DNA from: Phycisphaerae bacterium
GTDB taxonomy: Bacteria > Planctomycetota > Phycisphaerae > Phycisphaerales > SM1A02
Assembly: GCA_016795065.1 (NCBI GenBank)
Contig: JAEUIU010000057.1
Location: 1 to 59,702 of the forward strand
DNA: 59,702 nt
Direction: 5' to 3'
The notes under the pieces were generated by a model, which was given only the letters and a program-made list of their open reading frames with translations, did not search any database and was not told the DNA's origin. Position 1 is the first letter of the stretch. Each line of letters starts with the position of its first letter. Of the stretch, positions 28,225-36,071 are shown one piece after another. The position numbers were made by a program, and so were the translations under genes.

Positions 28225-28864
28225 GATGTCCTCCCCTGTTGATGAGATCCTCGATCTCGCTGTGGCTCGGGCTGTCGGCGTTCACGTCGGCGTCGCCCTG
28301 CACCACCGAGTAGGGGCGGTCGTTGGGGATCGCGAAGGTTGCCTGAAATCGCTCGGAAGCCTGGACGTAGTCGTTGATCACCACCCGCTCGAAGGGTCGC
28401 GTCTGGGCAAGGACATCGAGGAAATGCGAGAGCGGGGCTCGCTCGGCGTTGCCTGACAACTCGCAGATCCAGTCGCCAGCTCCGTCGGGCACCAGTCGGA
28501 CGCGCTCCAGCGACGCTCCCAAGGGAAGGGCGTCGGTGATCGCACCGAGAATCGACGAGAGAGGAAGCTGAGACTCGCTTCGCTGGAGCTCCACGGCAGC
28601 CTCGGCGAGGTGGCGGACCTCGGCCTCCAAGCGTCGGCGATGTTCATCGCGAGCGAGCGCACTTTCAGCCTGTCGCTCTGCCGCGTCGCACGCTTCCATC
28701 GCCTGCAACCGTCCGGCTTCGGAGGCGGCGGCGGCCGTCGCGGCGATCACCGTCAGCGCCAGCGCTGTGCGGCAGGAACGGGAGACCTCCTGGGCCCGCA
28801 GCACGCGTTCGCGGGCGGAGGCCGGAAGAAGGTTGAGGTCCCGCTGCAAGGTGTGTTCTCTCAT
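28217..28864 (-). CDS. pilN: PilN-like pilus assembly protein
   Basis: 215 residues from the ATG at 28864, which overlaps the pilM stop (ATGA). The N-terminal DLNLLP motif (residues 9-14) is the conserved PilN segment that docks into PilM. A hydrophobic segment (ALALTVIAATAAAASEA), a coiled coil and a ferredoxin-like C-terminal domain follow. An upstream in-frame start would only add residues that overlap the end of pilM. Confidence 0.88.
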   Translation of the reverse strand: MREHTLQRDLNLLPASARERVLRAQEVSRSCRTALALTVIAATAAAASEAGRLQAMEACDAAERQAESALARDEHRRRLEAEVRHLAEAAVELQRSESQLPLSSILGAITDALPLGASLERVRLVPDGAGDWICELSGNAERAPLSHFLDVLAQTRPFERVVINDYVQASERFQATFAIPNDRPYSVVQGDADVNADSPSHSEIEDLINRGGHHE

Positions 28865-29979
28865 GCTGCCTCCCGTCGGTGTGCTGGTCGCTGGTCCGTG
28901 CCGCTCTGCCGCAGTTCGGCCCTCGAGAGGCCGCGGAAGGCCGCCCCAAAGGCGCCCATCCACGCGGCGGCGCCGCCGGAATCGGTTGCCGCGGCGTGTT
29001 GGCCGCTCGCGGCGGAGTCAATGGCCCGGACACCGATCTCGGCGAAGGCCGAAGCGAAGGTGCCGGCGTCGTCGTCGTGCAGGACCGGAAGTCCGCAGGA
29101 GCGTTCGATCTGGTGTTGCAGGTCGACGTCGTAGGCTCGCGAGCCAACGATGCGCACCTCGGTGGGCGGTTCGGTGCCGAAGACGCGGCGGGCCTCGGTG
29201 CAGCAGGCACCGAGTGCATCGGGCACCCGCGAGCGGCTTGATGCAGAACTGGCGTAGACGATGGTCTGCCCCTGAAGGAGAAGCGCCGTCGCGCCGCCCT
29301 CGTGGAGATCGACCGCGAGGCGGACGCGACCCCGATCCGCGGCACGGCGATGGGTCCGGCAACAGGCCCGGGCAACGGCGGTGAAACTCGGTTCGACGGC
29401 GGTCGGCCAGAATCCGCTGTCGATCAGCGGGTTGACGATCGACTCAATCAGCCGACGGTCGGCAACGACGGCCGCGACTTCGCATCGGGCGTGACCGACC
29501 GGGCCAAGCCGTACGAAGCCGAATTCAGGATCACGTGTTTCGACCGAACCGTGGCCATGGGCCAAGGTGCGGGCCACGTCGGCTTGGATCGCGGCGTCAT
29601 CGCCTTCCGGCACGGTGAAGGTCTCGACCCGCGCCGCCTCGAAGGGAAGAACGACCACGCACGCCCGACCGCGAAACGACCCGCCCAACAGGGCATGGAC
29701 GACCGGCTCCATCGAATGGGCGATCGAAAGACCGGGGCCCCTGCGGTCGTAGGCCACGCACGCCGCGGCCAGGACATCGGCGCGACGATCCCTGGCCACT
29801 TGGACCATCCGGACGAAGCCGTCACGGAACTCAAGACCGATCGGTCCGGCCTTCGGCCCAAAGGCCTGCCGAAAGCGCGATGCAAACCACTGGGCGTGCC
29901 GCATGAGCGGAGCTCTCCGAGGCCTGTCGCGCCGGTCACCGGGAAGCGCCATCGCAGGCGCAGGGCAACCGACCATCAC
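28861..29979 (-). CDS. pilM: PilM-like actin-fold pilus assembly ATPase
   Basis: Up to 372 residues; the start is either 29979 or the ATG at 29904 (residue 26, giving about 347 residues), which better matches family length. The fold shows PilM/FtsA features: N-terminal GPIGLEFRDGFVRMVQVAR (phosphate-1-type strand), VVVLPFEAARVETFTVP, and an RVRLAVDLHEGGATALLLQG phosphate-2 region. PilM sits on the cytoplasmic face of the inner membrane and binds PilN. It heads the overlapping pilM-N-O set. Confidence 0.85.
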   Translation of the reverse strand: MMVGCPAPAMALPGDRRDRPRRAPLMRHAQWFASRFRQAFGPKAGPIGLEFRDGFVRMVQVARDRRADVLAAACVAYDRRGPGLSIAHSMEPVVHALLGGSFRGRACVVVLPFEAARVETFTVPEGDDAAIQADVARTLAHGHGSVETRDPEFGFVRLGPVGHARCEVAAVVADRRLIESIVNPLIDSGFWPTAVEPSFTAVARACCRTHRRAADRGRVRLAVDLHEGGATALLLQGQTIVYASSASSRSRVPDALGACCTEARRVFGTEPPTEVRIVGSRAYDVDLQHQIERSCGLPVLHDDDAGTFASAFAEIGVRAIDSAASGQHAAATDSGGAAAWMGAFGAAFRGLSRAELRQSGTDQRPAHRREAA

Positions 29980-30062
29980 GACAGTCGTTGGGAGCCATCG
30001 GCTCTCGGACTCGCTCTATTCGGCGTAAGTCTGAGAATCGGCGCGACCGGACGCGATCGCAC

Positions 30063-30728
30063 TCAGCCGCCCAGACCGCCGACCTCCAGCTCGAGTTCCT
30101 CGTTGGAGATGTCCTCGACCGAGATCTTGCCGGTGATGCCGTCGACGGTGATGCGATAGACGCTCGAACCGCCGCGCAGGACGATCTCGCCGCCGGTTCC
30201 CGGCTGGTTCGTGTGGGTAATGGTGCCGCCGAGCTCGTCGTAGGTGATGTACGCGGCACCGCTGTCGATGTCGACCGCGGCGATGATCGCGTCACCGAAT
30301 CGCTCGTCGTCCTTGAGATTCACGATGTACCGCCCGTCCTGACCGCCCGGGGCCAGAGGATCGTTGACGTACACAGCGGTGTCCGGGTCGTACTCGCTTC
30401 CGACGTCGCTTTCGCGCAGCTTCACGATCGCCCAGCCGACAAACTGGCCTTCCTCCTCCGAATCGGGAAGGAAAACGAGTCGCCGATGCTCCTGGTTGGC
30501 CAGGGCATCCGACTGGGCGAAGGTCATGTCCGCGATGAGTCGCCGGACCGCGCCTTGCGTGTCGAAGTCGCCGCGGTCACCCAGCACGGGGACCAGGAGC
30601 GCTCCCGCCAGGCCGAGCACGGCGACGACGATGAGGAGTTCGATGAGCGTGTAGCCGCGTCGCGCCGCGCAACGGACTTCGCCCTGCCGTTGTGGTCGCA
30701 TGTCCCGCCCAGGTGTGTGCATTGCCAT
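30063..30728 (-). CDS. GspH/FimT-like pseudopilin
   Basis: 221 residues from the ATG at 30728. The prepilin signal RRGYTLIELLIVVAVLG lies near residue 27, with Glu5 of the mature protein present. The globular part includes the segment FAQSDALANQEHRRLVFLPD, usual in GspH/FimT minor pseudopilins. It lies between a small anchored protein and pilM on the same strand. Probably a minor pilin that primes pilus or pseudopilus assembly. Confidence 0.88.
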   Translation of the reverse strand: MAMHTPGRDMRPQRQGEVRCAARRGYTLIELLIVVAVLGLAGALLVPVLGDRGDFDTQGAVRRLIADMTFAQSDALANQEHRRLVFLPDSEEEGQFVGWAIVKLRESDVGSEYDPDTAVYVNDPLAPGGQDGRYIVNLKDDERFGDAIIAAVDIDSGAAYITYDELGGTITHTNQPGTGGEIVLRGGSSVYRITVDGITGKISVEDISNEELELEVGGLGG

Positions 30729-30820
30729 GGTCCTCTCCCGACCTCCGCTTCGCCATTCCGAACGTCGCAACACGGTTGCGCACCACCCTGGCATGACCTG
30801 ACCGCGTGGGTCTTCGCTGC

Positions 30821-31255
30821 TTACGGCTTCGGCGGCGTTGCCGTCACTGGCGTCACCGCCGCAGCCGTCGGATCGACGCGCGGCGCTGGCGCGCTCGCCT
30901 TCGCAGCAGCGTCGTCCATGATCTTCTTGAGTTCGGCAAGATTGCCGACGTTGACCTTGACCTTCCCACCGTTGAGTGTTCCATCGAGGGCACGGATGTC
31001 GTCGCGAAGCGAACGCACCTCGGCGATGAGCCGCTCGCGCTGCGCTCCGGCGTTGGGCACGCCCATCGTCTGGTCGTCTTGCGTAAACGACGGCGCGGCA
31101 TGGGCCGTCGAGGGACCGTCGCTCACGTTGGTCCACACCAGAGCCGCCAGGAGGACGGCGTTCACGGTGAGGATCCCGTTGAGGAACTGCCGCGAACGGA
31201 TGGCGGCAGAGCGAAATCGGAGCGAGCGGACGTTGGAGCGGGTCGAGTGAGCCAT
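30821..31255 (-). CDS. Single-pass membrane protein with periplasmic coiled coil
   Basis: 144 residues from the ATG at 31255, which has GGAGG 9 nt upstream. One N-terminal transmembrane helix (GILTVNAVLLAALVW) is followed by a helical region (RERLIAEVRSLRDDIRALDG, coiled-coil-like) and an Ala/Pro-rich tail. I do not recognise a family. Its place between the major pilin and pseudopilin genes suggests a pilus accessory role. Confidence 0.75.
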   Translation of the reverse strand: MAHSTRSNVRSLRFRSAAIRSRQFLNGILTVNAVLLAALVWTNVSDGPSTAHAAPSFTQDDQTMGVPNAGAQRERLIAEVRSLRDDIRALDGTLNGGKVKVNVGNLAELKKIMDDAAAKASAPAPRVDPTAAAVTPVTATPPKP

Positions 31256-31339
31256 GGGTAGTTGCCTCCGCGGCGAATGGGACTCAGTGAGAGTCGACCG
31301 TTGGCAGTCCACGCATCAGCGATTTCGGGAAGTCCGGGC

Positions 31340-31383
31340 TGGAAAACAAAGCGGCTGCCGCGGGGAAGGTCCCCGCGGCAGCC
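31340..31383 (-). terminator. Strong terminator of the major pilin gene
   Basis: A perfect 14-bp GC-rich stem (31353-31366 with 31370-31383) has a 3-nt loop and, on the minus strand, leads into GCTTTGTTTTCC. It lies about 100 bp after the pilin stop and separates the pilin transcript from the downstream pil genes. Confidence 0.85.
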
Positions 31384-31479
31384 GAGGTTCAGGCAGATCG
31401 TTCAGGCGTGCTCAGATGAGCCCCGAGGGATCTGGAGTAGAGGCCAAGAGCGATCTCAAGCGATGGCTGGTGAGCTGGA

Positions 31480-31908
31480 TCACCAAGTGTTCGGATCGAT
31501 CGGGCCATCCGGGCCATCCGGAAGAGCCGGACCGTCGTCCGAGTTGTAAGTCACGCGAAGGGTGACGCCATCCCAATCCCAATCCCAATACGCGTTCGGG
31601 AGCACCGGGGCGCTCTGGAGGTACTGGAAGCCGCCGTTGTCGTCATCTGCCGTGGTGAGCAGGGTGAACAGGGCGTCCGCATCAGCGGCGCCGGTGAGTT
31701 CGCCGGAGCCGTTCTTGACTCGGAAGAGCTCGATCTGGCTGCGGACCGTCTGGAGCTGGCTCTTGACGGCCGAGACCTGAGCGTCCTGCGACGCGTTGGT
31801 GAACTGCGGGATCACGATCGCGGCAAGGATGCCGAGAATGACCACGACGATCAGAATTTCAATAAGCGTGAAGCCTCGCTGACGACGCGCATTCGTTCGG
31901 AGCTGCAT
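31480..31908 (-). CDS. Type IV major pilin / GspG-like pilin
   Basis: 142 residues from the ATG at 31908, with GGAGGA 7-9 nt upstream. Short leader MQLRTNARRQRG, then FTLIEILIVVVILGILAAIV: a standard prepilin cleavage site with Glu5 and hydrophobic assembly helix. The rest (SQDAQVSAVKSQLQTVRSQI, then GGFQYLQSAPVLPNAYWDWD) resembles GspG/T2SS major pseudopilins, which have a conserved calcium-site loop near the C-terminus. A strong ribosome-binding site and private terminator suggest high, separate expression. Confidence 0.92.
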   Translation of the reverse strand: MQLRTNARRQRGFTLIEILIVVVILGILAAIVIPQFTNASQDAQVSAVKSQLQTVRSQIELFRVKNGSGELTGAADADALFTLLTTADDDNGGFQYLQSAPVLPNAYWDWDWDGVTLRVTYNSDDGPALPDGPDGPIDPNTW

Positions 31909-32190
31909 ACGCACTCCTCCTTCGTTGACGGGGCCCTCGCCTGGCGGCCTTCCCGGGGCTCGACGGTCGGTTCCCCTTAGACACCTCATGCGTAACCCAC
32001 CGTGAGTCACGCTGTTCCAGTTCGGTCCCGCCGTTGGGCAGAAGCTGAACGGACACCAGTGAGCATCGGAAAGGATCGGCGTCGTGTTGACGACTGCGTT
32101 GCGATCCTGACGGTTGTCAGCCGTCACAACCTGCACAACCGGAAATGGGTGATCCGCTCATGGCGTTCCGGCAGGCATTCCCGGACGCAG

Positions 32191-32511
32191 TCAGGCGGCC
32201 AATCGGGCTTCGAGACGAATGCGCAGCCGGTAGCCGACATCAGGTCCGGCACCCATCGGTTCGCAGAACTCAACGACGCCGCGCCGGGCGATCTGACCGT
32301 GGGCTTGGAAGCCGACGCAGACAATCATCCCGGTGCGAAGTTCCTCGCAGGCCTCGGCTTCGAGCCAGTCGCCCATGATGGCCACGCCCACCAGTTCGTG
32401 GATCCGCCCCCAGTCGTCACCGAACAGGCCAAAGGCGGTGGCGACACCGTCCAGACGTCGGGATTGGGGGACACCAAGTGGGCGGCTCGAGTTCGGCTGG
32501 CCGGGGGACAT
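32191..32511 (-). CDS. Possible PilZ-like small protein
   Basis: 106 residues from the ATG at 32511, which has GGAG 6 nt upstream; the same frame is open to 32709. The C-terminal half (ELRTGMIVCVGFQAHGQIAR, RGVVEFCEPM, VGYRLRIRLEARL) has the strand pattern of a PilZ domain, but the RxxxR c-di-GMP motif is not clear. With HD-GYP and pilus genes nearby a PilZ role would make sense. Composition is less clearly coding than its neighbours, so the call is tentative. Confidence 0.45.
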   Translation of the reverse strand: MSPGQPNSSRPLGVPQSRRLDGVATAFGLFGDDWGRIHELVGVAIMGDWLEAEACEELRTGMIVCVGFQAHGQIARRGVVEFCEPMGAGPDVGYRLRIRLEARLAA

Positions 32512-32855
32512 TCGGATCTCCAGTTGGACAGGCAGAGGGAGGAAGGCCGGCGACGGGCGCTGGTCGCAAGGGTCCACGGCGCATGGCCACGGGCCCTTCG
32601 CGCGTGAAGTCGACCCAGACGCGATTCGACTTGAGCCAGCGTCGGTTCTGGTCGAGAGAATCCCGCGTCGCCTGAGGCCGACCCCACTTCCCGGGTGGGC
32701 CGCTACCATGCGACACCTTCCGCCAGGGTCCTGGCGCCATGAATCCCGGCTCCGTCACGGGTTGCGTCTCGCTGACACCGCTTCGGGCGGCCCTTCCTTG
32801 GGCCCCACGCCGCGGCACTGCGAGGACAACTCACACCGAGCCAGCCGCTTTCGAC
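32512..32855. other. 344-bp divergent gap
   Basis: Nothing firmly supported lies here. An N-terminal extension of the PilZ-like frame (to 32709) and of the DUF1015-like frame (from 32739) would cover parts of it, but both extensions have random-looking composition. Confidence 0.35.
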
Positions 32856-33539
32856 ATGCTCCGGGTTCACGCATTCGAAGCCCTACGTCCGGCCGGCAGC
32901 CGAGCTGCCTTGGTGTCATGCCCTGCCCATGGCATTGGCCTCCTCGCCGATGACCGCCAGGCCAGTTGCGGATGCTGCACCGACACCAATTCCTACCGAC
33001 AGGTGCTCGAGGCGGCCTCGCCTGACGAGGCCCGCAAGGCCATCGAGCGGTTGAAGGACCAAGGCGTCCTCACTCCCGATCCCAAGCCCTGCATGTATGT
33101 CTACCGGATCGCCCGCGATGGCCGCCGGCAGATCGGCGTCGTTGCTGCCGTCGATCGCACCGCCTTGGCATCGGCCATCGCCCCCGGCCAGGCCCACGGC
33201 ACTCCAGACGTCCCCACCTGGGCGGAGCCGGCGACGGCGGTCTTCGACGACCCCGCCTCGACTATTTCCGATCTCGCAGCCGAAGACATGAACGAGCGAC
33301 CGCTCTTTCACTTCAATGCCGGCGACGGCACCACCCACAGTGGCTGGCTCGCTCGCGACCCGCAGCGCTACGTCGACGCCTTCGCTGCGCTACCCGGGCG
33401 AGCGACGTTGGTCCGGCCCGGCGCCTGTACCGGCTGCGACCGGATGATCACGCTGCTCTTGGACTCGACCAACGCCCTCGACCCCCTGCCGATCCCGCGG
33501 TGCGGACTGTTCGTCCCCTGCGCGGCCCTCGCCTCCTGA
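32856..33539 (+). CDS. Short DUF1015-like protein upstream of serA
   Basis: 227 residues from the ATG at 32856. The N-terminus MLRVHAFEALRP matches the 'FxALRP' start of DUF1015 (COG4198), and CMYVYRIARDGRRQIGVVAA matches its 'lYvYr...Q.Gvv' strand pair. PLFHFNAGDGTTHSGWLARD fits the later 'H..W' segment. The family is normally about 400 residues with a conserved DGHHR loop; here the end is shortened and the place of that loop reads RPGACTGCDRM. It lies 43 bp before serA, in line with DUF1015 genes seen next to serine biosynthesis genes. Function unknown; a serine-pathway role is inferred from context only. Confidence 0.68.
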   Translation: MLRVHAFEALRPAGSRAALVSCPAHGIGLLADDRQASCGCCTDTNSYRQVLEAASPDEARKAIERLKDQGVLTPDPKPCMYVYRIARDGRRQIGVVAAVDRTALASAIAPGQAHGTPDVPTWAEPATAVFDDPASTISDLAAEDMNERPLFHFNAGDGTTHSGWLARDPQRYVDAFAALPGRATLVRPGACTGCDRMITLLLDSTNALDPLPIPRCGLFVPCAALAS

Positions 33540-33582
33540 TGTCGCCCTCTCCGACTGCATCCCCAGAAAGGCCGTCGCTCGC

Positions 33583-34788
33583 ATGAAGATCCTCGTGGCC
33601 GACCGCTTCGACAGCTCCACCATCGAAGCCCTCAAGGCGAGCGGCGAGGTCGAGGTCCGCGCCGAGGCGACCGCTGATGAGTTGCCCGGCCTGGTGAGTG
33701 AGTTGCGTCCCTCGGCGCTGCTGGTGCGATCCACCCGCGTCACCGCCAAGACCCTGCACGCCAGCGATCGGCTTTCGCTCGTCGTTCGGGCTGGCGCGGG
33801 CTGCGACACGATCGACGTCGCCGAGGCAAGCCGTCGAGGCATCCACGTCGCGTGCACGCCGGGCAAGAACGCCATCGCCGTGGCCGAGCTCGTCTGGGGG
33901 CTGATCCTCGCCTGCGACCGTCGGATCCCGGACCAGATTCAGGAACTCCGCGCCGGGCGGTGGAATCGCTCCGAGTACGCGAAGGCCAACGGCCTGTGGG
34001 GCAAGACGCTGGGCATCGTCGGCTTCGGCCAGATCGGTCGTGAGGTCGCCTCGCGGGCGAAGGCCTTCGGCATGCGCGTGGTCGCCTGGAGCCGTCGCCT
34101 CACCGAGGATGACGCGGACAAAGCCGGTGTCGATTACGTCGCCAACATCGTGAACGTCGCCCGTCTCGCCGACGTGGTGAGCGTCTCGGTGGTCTCGAAC
34201 CCGGAGACGCAGGACCTCCTCGGCGAGAAGTTCTTCAACGCGATGCGAACGGGGGCGATCTTCGTCAACACCAGCCGCGTCGGCGTCGTCGACGAGAAGG
34301 CCTTGGCGAAAGCCGTCGTCGACAAGCAATTGCGCTGCGGCATCGACATCTTCACCCAGGAACCGCAAGGCGGGAGCGGTGAGATCCGCAACGACCTCCT
34401 GAAACTCCCATCGATTTTCGGCACGCACCACATCGGCGCCCAGACCGACCAGGCCCAGCGGGCGACGGCAACCGAGGCCGTGCGGGTCATTCGGGTCTGG
34501 AGCGAGAGCGGCCAGGTGCTCAATTGCGTCAACCGCGCCGCAGCGACGCCCGCCACCGCAGTCCTCACCGTGCGTCACCTGAACAAGCCCGGTGTCCTCG
34601 CCCACATCTTCTACACCCTCGGCCAGGCCCAGATCAACGTCGAGGAAATGGACAACGTTGTCTACGAAGGCGGCGAGGCAGCGTGCGCCAAGATCCAGTT
34701 GTCGCGTTTGCCCAGCGAAGAGCACATCGTGACGATCCGCAAGAACCCCAACGTGCTGGGCACGTCGCTCTCGCTGATCAAACGGTGA
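33583..34788 (+). CDS. serA: D-3-phosphoglycerate dehydrogenase
   Basis: 401 residues. Catalyses the NAD-dependent first step of serine synthesis from 3-phosphoglycerate. The NAD-binding GFGQIG lies near residue 147. Catalytic residues are Arg in NTSRVGVVDE (about 230), Glu in FTQEPQGGSG (about 264) and His in GTHHIGAQT (about 282). A C-terminal ACT domain (LTVRHLNKPGVLAHIFYTLG, from about 330) could bind serine for feedback control. The intervening ASB domain of long SerA forms is absent. Followed by serC after a 179-bp gap that holds an inverted-repeat element. Confidence 0.93.
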   Translation: MKILVADRFDSSTIEALKASGEVEVRAEATADELPGLVSELRPSALLVRSTRVTAKTLHASDRLSLVVRAGAGCDTIDVAEASRRGIHVACTPGKNAIAVAELVWGLILACDRRIPDQIQELRAGRWNRSEYAKANGLWGKTLGIVGFGQIGREVASRAKAFGMRVVAWSRRLTEDDADKAGVDYVANIVNVARLADVVSVSVVSNPETQDLLGEKFFNAMRTGAIFVNTSRVGVVDEKALAKAVVDKQLRCGIDIFTQEPQGGSGEIRNDLLKLPSIFGTHHIGAQTDQAQRATATEAVRVIRVWSESGQVLNCVNRAAATPATAVLTVRHLNKPGVLAHIFYTLGQAQINVEEMDNVVYEGGEAACAKIQLSRLPSEEHIVTIRKNPNVLGTSLSLIKR

Positions 34789-34817
34789 GGGAGTGAGGGA
34801 GGCGGTTCTCTGTGACT

Positions 34818-34949
34818 GTTCACCGCAGAGGTGCGGAGGACGCTGAGCCTAACGCAGAGAAGACAATGGGATGGGGAAGAAGGTCGCAGGCCGGCTTCCG
34901 TTCAATCACCTCCTTCTGACCCTGAGGCCTCCGCGCCTTTGCGGTGAAC
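34818..34949. repeat. Inverted-repeat element of the 'TTCACCGCAGAGG' type
   Basis: Left arm 34818-34839 (GTTCACCGCAGAGGTGCGGAGG) and right arm 34928-34949 are inverted copies agreeing at 20 of 22 positions, separated by 88 bp. The flanks CTCTGTGAC and CGCTGAGCCTAACGCAGAGA belong to the same motif family. I recognise this kind of sequence as an interspersed repeat common in planctomycete and related genomes. It sits exactly between serA and serC, and its right arm ends within 18 bp of the serC ATG, so a transcript could fold into a hairpin over the leader. Confidence 0.7.
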
Positions 34950-34967
34950 AAGCGTCACCTGACCTCC

Positions 34968-36053
34968 ATGGACCCCCGACGATTCAACTTCTCCTCTGGC
35001 CCCGCCGTGCTGCCCGAGCCGGTGCTGCTTCAGTTGCGCGAGGAGTTGTGGTCGATCGATGGGACCGGCATCGGCATTGCCGAGCATTCCCATCGCGGAC
35101 CGCTCTTTGACCACGTGCTTGCCGATGCCCAATGGGCCGTGCGCGAGGTGAGCGGGTTGGATGACGAATGGGAAGTGCTGTTCCTCCAGGGCGGGGCGAC
35201 GATGCACTTCGCCTTGATCCCGATGAACTTCCTCGGCGAACGGACGACCGCCGCATTCGCCGACACCGGGACCTGGACGGCGAAGGCGATCGCCGAGGCC
35301 AAGCGCTACGGCAAGGTCGATGTCCTTTGGAGCGGCAAGGACACCCACTGGGATCGCGTGCCGAAACAGGGCGACCTTCCGCGCTGCGACGGCGCACGCT
35401 ATTTTCACTATTGCTCAAACAACACGATCGAGGGGACGCAGTATGCGGGACCGCTCGACGTCGGGGCGCCTTTGGTCTGTGATGCCTCAAGCGACATCTT
35501 CAGCCGGCGCTACGACCTCGGTCTTCATGCCTTGGTCTTCGCAGGATCGCAGAAGAACATCGGCATGAGCGGCAACGTGTTGGTTCTTGTCCGCCGTGAG
35601 TTTCTCGCCACCGCCCGCGAAGATCTCTCGCCGATGCTCTCCTATCGTGCCCACGCCGCCGCCGGGTCGCGTCTCAACACACCAAACACGCTGGGCATCC
35701 GGGCCTTGGGCCTCTGCTGCCGCTGGATCCTCGATCAGGGTGGCGTCGCCGCAATCGAGGCCCGCAATGAGGCCAAGGCCCAGTTGCTCTATCACGAGAT
35801 CGACATGAGCGGCGGCTTCTACCGCGGCTGTGCCCACACCACCAGCCGATCGCGCATGAATGTCACGTTCCGGCTCGCCAGCGAATCACTCGAGCAGGCG
35901 TTCGCCGCCGAGGCCGCGCGAAACGACCTCGACGGCCTCGCCGGACACCGCAGCTTCGGCGGCATCCGGGCCTCCATCTATAACGCGATGCCTCACGCAG
36001 GATGCGAGGCGCTCGCCTCGTTCATGAGGGAGTTCATGCGAACGCGGGGTTAG
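34968..36053 (+). CDS. serC: Phosphoserine aminotransferase
   Basis: 361 residues, the usual size. A PLP enzyme that converts 3-phosphohydroxypyruvate and glutamate to phosphoserine, the step after SerA. N-terminus DPRRFNFSSGPAVLPEPVL is the family start; an upstream GTG (34944) would add only eight residues inside the inverted repeat, so the ATG at 34968 is preferred. Substrate and cofactor motifs include LQGGATMHFA, CSNNTIEGTQY, VCDASSDIFSR and the PLP lysine in AGSQKNIGMSG (about residue 195). C-terminus GGIRASIYNAM is typical. Confidence 0.95.
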   Translation: MDPRRFNFSSGPAVLPEPVLLQLREELWSIDGTGIGIAEHSHRGPLFDHVLADAQWAVREVSGLDDEWEVLFLQGGATMHFALIPMNFLGERTTAAFADTGTWTAKAIAEAKRYGKVDVLWSGKDTHWDRVPKQGDLPRCDGARYFHYCSNNTIEGTQYAGPLDVGAPLVCDASSDIFSRRYDLGLHALVFAGSQKNIGMSGNVLVLVRREFLATAREDLSPMLSYRAHAAAGSRLNTPNTLGIRALGLCCRWILDQGGVAAIEARNEAKAQLLYHEIDMSGGFYRGCAHTTSRSRMNVTFRLASESLEQAFAAEAARNDLDGLAGHRSFGGIRASIYNAMPHAGCEALASFMREFMRTRG

Positions 36054-36071
36054 GGCCGGTGGAGCGAACTG

